Source: Psychrobacter sp. PG1 (GTDB lineage Bacteria; Pseudomonadota; Gammaproteobacteria; Pseudomonadales; Moraxellaceae). From it: a DNA stretch of 64,000 nt. The notes beneath the pieces were generated by a model. The model did not search any database. It saw only the letters and a list, made by a program, of their open reading frames with translations, and was not told the origin of the DNA. The DNA is taken from NCBI RefSeq assembly GCF_014897815.1, contig NZ_JABUZG010000038.1, positions 62,001 through 126,000 of the forward strand, given 5' to 3'. The position numbers and the translations under genes are program-made. Below, in pieces: positions 9,135 to 17,161 of the stretch. Numbering within the stretch: position 1 is the first letter of the stretch; each line of letters opens with the position of its first letter.

Positions 9135-9170
9135 GAAAAGATAGCTCACCTTTGAGTGTGTTATCTTTTC
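9135..9170 (+). terminator. Hairpin terminator after prpB
   Basis: GAAAAGATA (9135-9143) pairs perfectly with TATCTTTTC (9162-9170), with a smaller CTCA/TGAG pairing inside. It falls before the chosen start of the downstream lipoprotein gene (9203), which supports that start over one at 9152. Confidence 0.55.
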
Positions 9171-9202
9171 GAAATCCGTCTTCATTTATTTTTAGGTTAT
9201 TT

Positions 9203-9856
9203 ATGCCATTTTTTACTGCTAATACTGCTCTTAAAACGTCACTACTGAGCAGCACGCTTGCGGCGCTATTATTCATGACGGGCTGTGATAAAACACCAGA
9301 AACCGCCGACGATACGACCAGTGGTGCAAGAACTGCTGAAGTTGATACTACCAAACAGGCTCCTGCACCTGCCACTCAAGATGATTTGGTCATGACAACG
9401 ATTACGCTAGATACCGTCGACAGTCTATTGTTCGCACCAGTTATCAATAGTGGTGCGCTCAGTGCAGAGCAAGTCAGCTGTCTCGAATCACGTGACAAAG
9501 ACTTGGGTAAAGCCGAAGTCGATCGTTTCTATAAGAGTCAGTTTACCGATGCAGAGTTACAAGAGTTGGATGACTTTTACACGTCAGAGGTAGGGAAAAA
9601 GCTGATTACGTTTGGCAATGAGCAACTGCGTGTCATGAATGGTGAAGAGATTGCAACGCCAATGGCTGATCCTACCCCAGAAGAGATGACTGAGATTCAG
9701 ACGTTCATGGAATCACCACTGGGTGTCAAGTACATGAAAATCAATAATGCAGAAGGCGAAGGCAGCGCAATGGAAGTCTTGAACGTTCCTATTGAAGCCG
9801 AATTCAAGCGTTGTAATGTCGATTTAGATGGTCCACAGCTTGAACAGCCTGCGTAA
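9203..9856 (+). CDS. Putative lipoprotein with DUF2059-like domain
   Basis: This 217-residue protein begins with a lipoprotein signal (LAALLFMTGCDK; Cys as the lipidated residue). An acidic Thr-rich linker follows, then a helical domain with CLESRDKDLGKAEVDRFYKS and FTDAELQELDDFYTSEVGKK. The pattern FT-x-AEL-x-x-x-x-x-FY-x-(S/T)-x-x-G-K is the hallmark of DUF2059-like domains, whose function is unknown. I chose the ATG at 9203 rather than an upstream alternative because it gives a proper signal peptide and lies beyond the prpB terminator. It stands between prpB and prpC but has no obvious role in propionate use. Confidence 0.75.
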   Translation: MPFFTANTALKTSLLSSTLAALLFMTGCDKTPETADDTTSGARTAEVDTTKQAPAPATQDDLVMTTITLDTVDSLLFAPVINSGALSAEQVSCLESRDKDLGKAEVDRFYKSQFTDAELQELDDFYTSEVGKKLITFGNEQLRVMNGEEIATPMADPTPEEMTEIQTFMESPLGVKYMKINNAEGEGSAMEVLNVPIEAEFKRCNVDLDGPQLEQPA

Positions 9857-9901
9857 CACTTAACTAACGCTATAGTCAGTCATTAACCAATAAATTTATT
9901 A

Positions 9902-9965
9902 TTAGAAACTTAGAAACTTAGAAACTTAGAAACTTAGAAACTTAGAAACTTAGAAACTTAGAAAC
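9902..9965. repeat. Perfect tandem repeat, 8 copies of TTAGAAAC
   Basis: Eight uninterrupted copies of an 8-bp unit fill 64 bp immediately upstream of prpC; the array ends 43 bp before its start codon. Such arrays gain or lose units by slipped-strand mispairing. The position is where the prpC promoter or leader would lie. Confidence 0.95.
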
Positions 9966-10008
9966 ACTGTTTTTCACCCAAAAAGCTACCCACAAAAGGA
10001 ATTTCATC

Positions 10009-11148
10009 ATGGCAGCACAAAACTCATCAACAAAAGTATTGTCAGGTGCAGGTCTACGCGGACAAGTCGCAGGCAAAACCGCGCTATCTACCGTCGGCAA
10101 ATCAGGCTCTGGTCTGACCTATCGCGGTTATGACGTGTCAGAACTGGCAGACAAATGCATCTTTGAAGAAGTGGCTTACTTGCTGCTTTATGGCAACTTG
10201 CCAAACCAAAGCGAGCTTGACGCTTACCAAGCCAAGCTCAAAAGCTTACGTGGCTTACCGCAGTCATTAAAAGACGTCCTTGAGCGTATCCCTGCCGAAT
10301 CGCATCCAATGGATGTATTACGTACCGGTTGCTCTATGCTGGGTAACTTAGAAACCGAAATGAGTTTTGATGAAGAAAACGACCAAGCAGATCGCATGCT
10401 TGCGGTATTCCCTTCTATCATCAACTACTGGTATCGCTTCACGCATGACAACGTGCGTATCGAAACCGAAACGGATGATGCGACCATTGGTGGTCACTTC
10501 TTGCATCTATTAAAGGGTGAAAAACCAAACGAGCTGCATACAAAAGTAATGAACGTATCACTTATTTTGTATGCAGAGCATGAGTTTAACGCTTCAACCT
10601 TTACCGCACGTGTGTGTGCCTCTACGCTATCTGATATCCATTCTTGTATCACTGGCGCCATCGGTTCACTACGCGGTCCTCTGCATGGTGGCGCTAATGA
10701 GGCTGCGATGGACATGATTGAAGGCTTTAGTTCAGCTGATGAAGCCGAAACTGAGATGATGGGTATGCTGGCGCGTAAAGACAAAATTATGGGCTTTGGT
10801 CATGCTATCTATAGCGAATCAGATCCACGTAACGTGGTGATTAAAGGCTGGGCTGAAAAACTGGCAGCGGATGTTGGTGATGAAGTGCTATATCCAGTAT
10901 CAGTACGCTGTGAAGAAGTCATGTGGCGCGAGAAAAAGCTGTTCTGTAATGCTGACTTTTTCCATGCCTCAGCCTATCACTTTATGGGTATCCCAACCAA
11001 GCTGTTCACGCCAATCTTTGTTTGCTCGCGTCTAACAGGCTGGGCAGCACACGTGTTTGAACAACGCGCCAATAACCGTATCATTCGCCCAAGTGCGGAA
11101 TATACCGGTGAAGAGTTGCGTCCAGTACCAGAGATGAGCGCGCGTTAA
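10009..11148 (+). CDS. prpC: 2-methylcitrate synthase
   Basis: PrpC condenses propionyl-CoA with oxaloacetate to 2-methylcitrate, the entry step of the methylcitrate cycle. The 379-residue protein is of the short citrate-synthase type. Active-site signatures are complete: GPLHGGANEAAMDM (His), MGFGHAIYSESDPR (His) and the C-terminal SRLTGWAAHVFEQ with RIIRPSAEYTG. The opening GLRGQVAGKTALSTVG and GLTYRGYDVSELA are typical of PrpC rather than GltA. AAAGGAA precedes the ATG. An 8-bp repeat array lies directly upstream and a strong terminator-like hairpin directly downstream. Confidence 0.96.
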   Translation: MAAQNSSTKVLSGAGLRGQVAGKTALSTVGKSGSGLTYRGYDVSELADKCIFEEVAYLLLYGNLPNQSELDAYQAKLKSLRGLPQSLKDVLERIPAESHPMDVLRTGCSMLGNLETEMSFDEENDQADRMLAVFPSIINYWYRFTHDNVRIETETDDATIGGHFLHLLKGEKPNELHTKVMNVSLILYAEHEFNASTFTARVCASTLSDIHSCITGAIGSLRGPLHGGANEAAMDMIEGFSSADEAETEMMGMLARKDKIMGFGHAIYSESDPRNVVIKGWAEKLAADVGDEVLYPVSVRCEEVMWREKKLFCNADFFHASAYHFMGIPTKLFTPIFVCSRLTGWAAHVFEQRANNRIIRPSAEYTGEELRPVPEMSAR

Positions 11149-11194
11149 TATTTCTTGTGGTTATCGAGTATAAAAGTTTATGTTCGGTAACGGA

Positions 11195-11240
11195 TTTAAC
11201 GGCTAAATGCATTCACCATTTAGCCGTTAAATATTTTCTT
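11195..11240 (+). terminator. Strong hairpin terminator between prpC and acnD
   Basis: TTTAACGGCTAAATG (11195-11209) pairs perfectly with CATTTAGCCGTTAAA (11217-11231) across a 7-base loop, followed by TATTTTCTT. The 15-bp stem would end or attenuate prpC transcription, implying a separate promoter or read-through for acnD. Confidence 0.75.
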
Positions 11241-11370
11241 AGTAATCTCACTTTCTGTTTAAGCATATTTTTTTAGCAAAGCCTTCTTCTAACTTCTAAT
11301 TCCACTGACGATTTTGCTAAAAGAATGACTCTTTTTTAAATTTAAACCAGCCAACCGCCAAAGGTGACTT

Positions 11371-14028
11371 ATGGACAACGCCCTAGTACAGCCAATGAAT
11401 GAGCTCTTTAAAAAGCCACTACCCGATACCGATTTATATTATTTTGATACCCGTGAGGCTGTCGAGAGTATCGAAGCTGGTGCTTATGACAAGCTACCAT
11501 TCTGCTCAAAAGTATTGTGTGAAAACTTGGTACGCCGTTGCCCACCAGAAGAGCTAACCGCGGCGCTTAAGCAACATATCGAAGGTAAGCAAGATTTAGA
11601 TTTTCCTTGGTACCCTGCCCGCGTGGTCTGTCATGATATCTTGGGTCAGACTGCGTTTGTTGATTTGGCAGGCCTACGTGATGCCATCGCTGAGCAAGGC
11701 GGCGATCCGTCTAAAGTAAACCCTATTGTGCCAACTCAGCTTATTGTTGACCATTCATTGGCCGTTGAGCATGCTGGTTTTGAAGATGACGCCTTTGAGA
11801 AAAACCGTGCGATTGAAGAGCGCCGCAACGATGACCGTTTTCACTTTATCAACTGGTGTCAGTATGCCTTTGATAACGTCAACGTTGTACCACCTGGTAA
11901 CGGCATCATGCACCAAATTAACCTAGAAAAAATGTCACCGGTCGTGCAAGTGGTACAAAACAAAGCCGGTGAACAAGTCGCTTTTGCTGATACCTTAGTC
12001 GGTACTGACAGTCATACACCAATGGTTGATGCTTTAGGTGTCATCTCAATCGGTGTTGGCGGGCTTGAAGCTGAAAGCGTGATGTTGGGCAATCCATCAT
12101 ATATGCGCCTGCCTGATTACGTCGGCGTTAAGCTCACTGGTAAACTACAAAAAGGCATTACCGGTACGGATTTGGTACTGGCGATGACTGAGTTCTTACG
12201 TGATGCAGGCGTGGTCTCTACCTATATCGAATTCTTTGGTGAAGGTGCACGTCAGCTGAGTGTCGGTGACCGTGCCTCTATCTCTAACATGACGCCTGAA
12301 TATGGTGCCACTGCAGCGATGTTCTATATCGATGAGCAAACCATCGATTACTTGCGCCTAACTGGCCGCTCTGAGGCTCAGATTAAATTGGTTGAGCAGT
12401 ATGCCAAGCAAACGGGTCTATGGGCTGACGGCATGGAAAAAGCCGAATATGCTCGCGTGCTTGAATTTGATCTATCAGCAGTCGTACGTAATATGGCAGG
12501 CCCATCACGTCCACATGCTCGCGTATCAACCACCGATTTGGTAGCAAAAGGTATTGCCCACGGCGCTGATGAAAAGCTGCCTGAACCAAAAGACGGCATG
12601 ATGCCAGATGGTGCGGTGATTATCGCGGCTATTACCAGCTGTACCAACACCTCAAACCCACGTAACATGGTTGCTGCAGGCCTCGTTGCCCGTAACGCCA
12701 ATGCTAAAGGCTTGTTACGTAAGCCTTGGGTAAAATCATCATTAGCACCAGGCTCTAAAACCGTCAAAATGTACCTAGAAGAAGCAGGACTGATGCCTGA
12801 GTTACAAGAAATCGGCTTTGACGTGGTTGGCTTTGCTTGTACGACGTGTAATGGTATGAGTGGCGCACTTGATCCTGATATCGAAAAAGAAATCATCGAT
12901 CGTGACTTGTTTAGTACGGCAGTATTATCAGGCAACCGCAATTTCGATGGTCGTATCCATCCATACGCCAAGCAAGCATTTTTAGCGTCACCACCATTGG
13001 TGATTGCCTATGCTATTGCCGGTAACATCCGTTTTGATATCGAAAAAGACTCATTAGGAAAAGACCAAAACGGCAATGACGTTTATCTAAAAGACATCTG
13101 GTTCGATGATGATGAAGTTGATGCCATCGTGGCTAAAGCGGTAAAACCTGAACAATTTAACGCTGTTTATATTCCGATGTTTGACGAAGCCAAAAAAGAC
13201 ACGGGTAAAGCATTAAGTCCGCTCTATAACTGGCGTGAACAGACGACTTATATCCGCCGTCCGCCGTATTGGGAAGGCAAAATGGCAGCGATGAATAAGC
13301 TAAAAGGTATGCGCCCGTTAGCGGTGTTAGGTGACAATATCACTACTGACCATTTATCGCCATCTAATGCGATTTTGGGTGACTCAGCTGCTGGCGAGTA
13401 CCTTGATACCATGGGTCTGCCGGCGGAAGACTATAACTCATACGCCACGCATCGTGGCGACCACTTAACGGCGCAGCGTGCGACCTTTGCCAATCCTAAG
13501 CTATTGAATGAGATGGTACGTGACGAGAAAGGTGAAGTAATACAAGGTTCGCTTGCTAGAGTAGAGCCTGAAGGTCAAGTCATGCGTATGTGGGAAGCAA
13601 TTGAAACCTATATGAACCGCGAGCAACCATTGATCATCATCGCCGGTGACGGCTATGGTCAAGGCTCAAGCCGTGACTGGGCTGCTAAAGGTGTACGTTT
13701 AGCAGGTGTTGAAGTAGTGGTTGCTGAAGATTTTGAGCGTATTCACCGCCAAAACTTGGTCGGTATGGGCGCACTACCTTTGCAGTTTAAAGAAGGTGTC
13801 AATCGTAATACTCTAAATATCGGTGGCACCGAAGTATTTGATATCGAAGGCGAAGCGTCTGCTGGCGGTGAGATGACATTGGTCATTAACCGCACAGATG
13901 GCACTGTCGATAAAGCCTCAGTGAAATGTCGTTTAGATACCGCTGATGAAGTTAAAATGTATAACGCTGGCGGTATGCTACAGCGCTTTGCCAAAGAGTT
14001 TATCGAAGGTACGTTAGATATCGTTTAA
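11371..14028 (+). CDS. acnD: Fe/S-dependent 2-methylcitrate dehydratase (AcnD)
   Basis: AcnD dehydrates 2-methylcitrate to 2-methyl-trans-aconitate, which PrpF then isomerises. The 885-residue protein has the aconitase layout: the 4Fe-4S cysteines are in ITSCTNTSNPRNM and GFACTTCNGMSG, and the swivel domain carries GYGQGSSRDWAAKG. The first domain has VGTDSHTPMVDALGVISIGV. The start at 11371 is supported by AAAGGTG. Length and neighbours (prpC upstream, prpF downstream) favour AcnD over housekeeping AcnA or AcnB. A terminator follows, then a SEL1 lipoprotein gene before prpF. Confidence 0.95.
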   Translation: MDNALVQPMNELFKKPLPDTDLYYFDTREAVESIEAGAYDKLPFCSKVLCENLVRRCPPEELTAALKQHIEGKQDLDFPWYPARVVCHDILGQTAFVDLAGLRDAIAEQGGDPSKVNPIVPTQLIVDHSLAVEHAGFEDDAFEKNRAIEERRNDDRFHFINWCQYAFDNVNVVPPGNGIMHQINLEKMSPVVQVVQNKAGEQVAFADTLVGTDSHTPMVDALGVISIGVGGLEAESVMLGNPSYMRLPDYVGVKLTGKLQKGITGTDLVLAMTEFLRDAGVVSTYIEFFGEGARQLSVGDRASISNMTPEYGATAAMFYIDEQTIDYLRLTGRSEAQIKLVEQYAKQTGLWADGMEKAEYARVLEFDLSAVVRNMAGPSRPHARVSTTDLVAKGIAHGADEKLPEPKDGMMPDGAVIIAAITSCTNTSNPRNMVAAGLVARNANAKGLLRKPWVKSSLAPGSKTVKMYLEEAGLMPELQEIGFDVVGFACTTCNGMSGALDPDIEKEIIDRDLFSTAVLSGNRNFDGRIHPYAKQAFLASPPLVIAYAIAGNIRFDIEKDSLGKDQNGNDVYLKDIWFDDDEVDAIVAKAVKPEQFNAVYIPMFDEAKKDTGKALSPLYNWREQTTYIRRPPYWEGKMAAMNKLKGMRPLAVLGDNITTDHLSPSNAILGDSAAGEYLDTMGLPAEDYNSYATHRGDHLTAQRATFANPKLLNEMVRDEKGEVIQGSLARVEPEGQVMRMWEAIETYMNREQPLIIIAGDGYGQGSSRDWAAKGVRLAGVEVVVAEDFERIHRQNLVGMGALPLQFKEGVNRNTLNIGGTEVFDIEGEASAGGEMTLVINRTDGTVDKASVKCRLDTADEVKMYNAGGMLQRFAKEFIEGTLDIV

Positions 14029-14070
14029 TAGAAACGAATAAACAACAACGATAGCTGCCGTACACGTGAC

Positions 14071-14107
14071 AAAAGCCAATGTTATGTTTATATGGCATTG
14101 GCTTTTT
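14071..14107 (+). terminator. Rho-independent terminator after acnD
   Basis: AAAAGCCAATG (14071-14081) pairs with CATTGGCTTTT (14096-14106) and a T-run. It separates acnD from the SEL1 gene and prpF. Confidence 0.85.
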
Positions 14108-14265
14108 TAGTAGTCTCACAATAGATTCTGATACTCTTTAGTCTTATTAGGCTTCTATCCATTAAATACATTACTTATAGTATTTTATTTAAATGAATTT
14201 TCTTAAAAAATAAACATTTGTTTTTCTATTTAGTATAATTGTCATTTTTTATCATAAGAAGTGGC

Positions 14266-14943
14266 ATGAAAAACATCCATAGAACTTTTATTATTTTGAT
14301 TTCTGTATTGAATCTTAGCGGTTGTAGTAGTCTCACTGATTTATCAATGGTAGACGTCTCTATTTCCATTTTCGTTATTGCTATTATTATTGGTTGTTGG
14401 GTTTCTAATGTACGTACCGGCCGCGATATACAAGAGTCCGTTGATAGTATTATACAAATTCGACGGGAACAACTTGAAATGGCTAAGTCCGATTTGAGAC
14501 CTGGCATTGATGAAGGCGACCCAGTTTCGCAGTATCTCTTGGCGCTTAAATTTCATACTGGTGATGGTGTCGGTCAAGACTTAGTAGCAGCGTGTTACTG
14601 GTACAGTTTGTCCGCTGAAAGTGGATTTATTCATGCCGTGACAACTTTAGCCCTTATGTATATAAAAGGATGGGGTACCAAGCAAGATTTGACTAAAGCT
14701 GCTAAGCTTTTGTCTATTGCCTCAAAAGAAGGCGATCTGCAGGCACAGAACTTTTTAGCAGCAGCCTATTTAAACGGATGGGGTGTTCGAAAAAATGAAG
14801 AAAAAGCACGTTATTGGCTGCAACAAGCAGCTGCACAAAGCTCTGAAGAATCTAGTGAGTCTATAAATATGTTGTCGCCGCAATCTATTGAATCATTAAC
14901 AATGGTCATTCAAAACGGTGATGAATATATCGTACTAAAATAA
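14266..14943 (+). CDS. SEL1-repeat lipoprotein
   Basis: This protein of about 225 residues has a lipoprotein-like leader (ISVLNLSGCSS), a second hydrophobic segment (VSISIFVIAIIIGCWVSNV) and three SEL1-like repeats. The repeats are recognised from AEGDPVSQ-like openings (EGDPVSQYLLALKFHTGDGV, SGFIHAVTTLALMYIKGWGT, EGDLQAQNFLAAAYLNGWGV) and helices ending AACYWYSLSAE and ARYWLQQAAAQ. SEL1 repeats form protein-binding superhelices. I prefer the ATG at 14266 because it starts a clean signal; an in-frame start at 14239 exists. It ends 13 bp before prpF, so it may be co-transcribed, but a metabolic link is not evident. Confidence 0.8.
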   Translation: MKNIHRTFIILISVLNLSGCSSLTDLSMVDVSISIFVIAIIIGCWVSNVRTGRDIQESVDSIIQIRREQLEMAKSDLRPGIDEGDPVSQYLLALKFHTGDGVGQDLVAACYWYSLSAESGFIHAVTTLALMYIKGWGTKQDLTKAAKLLSIASKEGDLQAQNFLAAAYLNGWGVRKNEEKARYWLQQAAAQSSEESSESINMLSPQSIESLTMVIQNGDEYIVLK

Positions 14944-14956
14944 TAGGAATACAAAA

Positions 14957-16186
14957 ATGACCCGACCAAACCCTGCTTTTGCCCCGCAACTATCTGTCCC
15001 TGCCACCTATATGCGTGGTGGCACTTCAAAAGGTACGTTCTTTAAACTGTCTGACTTACCTGAGCGTTGCCAAGTCGCTGGCGAGTCACGTGATAAGTTT
15101 TTGCTACGTGTCATCGGTAGCCCTGATCCTTATGGTAAGCAAATAGACGGCTTAGGCAATGGCAGCTCCAGCACCTCTAAGACAGTCATTCTCTCTCAAT
15201 CTGATAAAGCAGATCATGATGTGAATTATCTGTTTGGGCAGGTTAATATCGCTAAGCCAATGATTGATTGGGCGGGTAACTGTGGCAACTTAACTGCGGC
15301 GGTTGGTGCCTGTGCCATCAATATGGGCTTAGTCGATACTGATAAGATCGTAAATAGTGCGAATACTGGCATTTGCGAAGTACGCATTTGGCAACAGAAT
15401 ATTGGTAAAACGATTATCGCTCATGTACCTGTTTACACTGATGAGCAAGGAAAAGTGCAAGTACAAGAAACCGGCGATTTTGAACTAGACGGCGTCACCT
15501 TCCCAGCCGCCGAAGTCAAAATCGAATTTATTGATCCCGTTGATTCATCAAACGACATGTTCCCGACCAACAATCTAATCGATGACTTTGATGTATCTGG
15601 CTGTGGCTTGGCTAGCAATAGTGTTAAAGCAACTTTTATTAGTGCTGGTATCCCAACCATTTTTATGAAAGCAGAAGATTTAGGCTTTACTGGCACTGAG
15701 TTGCAAGGTGATATTAATAGTAATAGCGAGCTACTTGCCAAGCTTGAAAAAATCCGTGCCAAAGGCGGCGTGGCGATGGGGCTATTTAAAGACGTCAGTG
15801 AAGCGCAAAGCAGTCAGCATATACCCAAGATTGCATGGGTTGGCGCTGCACAAAGTTACAGCGCATCAAGTGGTAAATCAGTCGATGCAGACGATATTGA
15901 CTTAGTCGTACGTGCCATGAGTATGGGTCAATTGCATCATGCGATGATGGGCACAGCAGCGGTCGCTATTGCCGCCGCAGCGACCACGCAAGGGACATTG
16001 GTCAATGAAGCAGCAGGTGCAGGCGAGCTGACCGAGGTGCGTTTTGGTCACCCTTCAGGAACCTTACTTGTAGGTGGAAAAACCGAGCAAGTCGATGGAC
16101 GCTGGCAAGCCAAAAAAGTCTCGATGAGCCGCTCGGCACGCCGTATTATGGTTGGTGAAGTGTTTGTACCAGCGGATGCTTTTTAG
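14957..16186 (+). CDS. prpF: 2-methylaconitate cis-trans isomerase
   Basis: PrpF is a cofactor-independent isomerase of the DAP-epimerase/PhzF fold. It turns the AcnD product into cis-2-methylaconitate, which aconitase then hydrates. Signatures: VPATYMRGGTSKGTFF at the N-terminus, GNGSSSTSKTVIL, and WAGNCGNLTAAVGACAINMG, where the Cys and the neighbouring residues belong to the active-site region. At 409 residues the length is right. AGGAA precedes the start. The gene lies 13 bp after the SEL1 lipoprotein gene and 14 bp before the nucleotidase gene, suggesting a small operon downstream of the acnD terminator. Confidence 0.95.
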   Translation: MTRPNPAFAPQLSVPATYMRGGTSKGTFFKLSDLPERCQVAGESRDKFLLRVIGSPDPYGKQIDGLGNGSSSTSKTVILSQSDKADHDVNYLFGQVNIAKPMIDWAGNCGNLTAAVGACAINMGLVDTDKIVNSANTGICEVRIWQQNIGKTIIAHVPVYTDEQGKVQVQETGDFELDGVTFPAAEVKIEFIDPVDSSNDMFPTNNLIDDFDVSGCGLASNSVKATFISAGIPTIFMKAEDLGFTGTELQGDINSNSELLAKLEKIRAKGGVAMGLFKDVSEAQSSQHIPKIAWVGAAQSYSASSGKSVDADDIDLVVRAMSMGQLHHAMMGTAAVAIAAAATTQGTLVNEAAGAGELTEVRFGHPSGTLLVGGKTEQVDGRWQAKKVSMSRSARRIMVGEVFVPADAF

Positions 16187-16200
16187 TTAAGGAGACTTAA

Positions 16201-17139
16201 ATGGCTTACGATCTTACAGAAAAACTAGTTATCGGTATTTCATCAAGCGCATTATTTGATCTTAAAGAATCAGATAGTATATTCAGGACAGAAGGCGAGC
16301 AAGCCTATAGAGAATATCAGAGAAAGAATCAAGATGATGCTCTTAATACTGGGGTCGCCTACCCTTTTATCAGGAGACTATTGAAGCTAAATGAGCTGCT
16401 TAAAGATCCGTTAGTAGAAGTTATTTTATTATCACGCAATGATCCTGACACCGGCCTCAGGGTTATTAACTCAATTGAACATTATAACCTTTCTATTACT
16501 CGTGCGGTTTTTTTGCAAGGTCGATCAGCACACGAATATATTCCAGCCTTTGATATTGAATTATTTTTATCTGCTAATGAGGGAGACATTAAACAAGCAA
16601 TAGAGGCAGGTTACCCAGCAGGTCAGATTTTACATGGAGATATTTCTGATAATATTGAAGATACGCAATTGAGAATAGCATTCGATTTTGATGGCGTGAT
16701 AATCGACGATGAATCTGAAAGTGTTTATAAAGAAAATAAAAACCTTGATGAGTTTCACCTCCATGAGTCTACTAAGGTTGATATAGCTCATAATCCAGGA
16801 CCACTAAAGAATTTTATTGACCGTATTTCTCATATTCAAAAACTTGAAAATGATTATAAGCTTGAAAACCCTAATTATGAACCAATGGTAAGAGTCTCTA
16901 TCGTCACTGCAAGAAACGCACCTTCACATAAACGTGCAATTAACACAATGCGTGAATGGGGTATTCTTGCGAATGAAGCTTTTTTTATGGGCGGAGTAGA
17001 CAAATCAAAGGTTCTTGAGATATTAAAGCCTCATATCTTTTTTGACGACCAGATGACACATTTGAAATCATCTGGTGTATTGCCATCAGTTCATATTCCT
17101 TTTGGAATCGCTAATAAAGTAGTACATAATGAAAGCTAA
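16201..17139 (+). CDS. 5'-nucleotidase of the cytosolic (PF06189-type) family
   Basis: This is a 312-residue HAD-like nucleotidase that would remove phosphate from nucleoside monophosphates. Family markers: VIGISSSALFDLKESD at the start, TGVAYPFIRRLLKLNEL, VILLSRNDPDTGLRVINSI and IAFDFDGVIIDDESE, whose two Asp residues form the catalytic motif. IVTARNAPSHKRAINTMREW supplies motif II-like residues and HIFFDDQMTHL the acidic motif. It starts 14 bp after prpF with a good AGGAG site, so it is likely co-expressed with prpF. No known step of propionate breakdown needs it; the pairing may be fortuitous. Confidence 0.85.
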   Translation: MAYDLTEKLVIGISSSALFDLKESDSIFRTEGEQAYREYQRKNQDDALNTGVAYPFIRRLLKLNELLKDPLVEVILLSRNDPDTGLRVINSIEHYNLSITRAVFLQGRSAHEYIPAFDIELFLSANEGDIKQAIEAGYPAGQILHGDISDNIEDTQLRIAFDFDGVIIDDESESVYKENKNLDEFHLHESTKVDIAHNPGPLKNFIDRISHIQKLENDYKLENPNYEPMVRVSIVTARNAPSHKRAINTMREWGILANEAFFMGGVDKSKVLEILKPHIFFDDQMTHLKSSGVLPSVHIPFGIANKVVHNES

Positions 17140-17161
17140 TTACTAATATTCATAAAAATAC

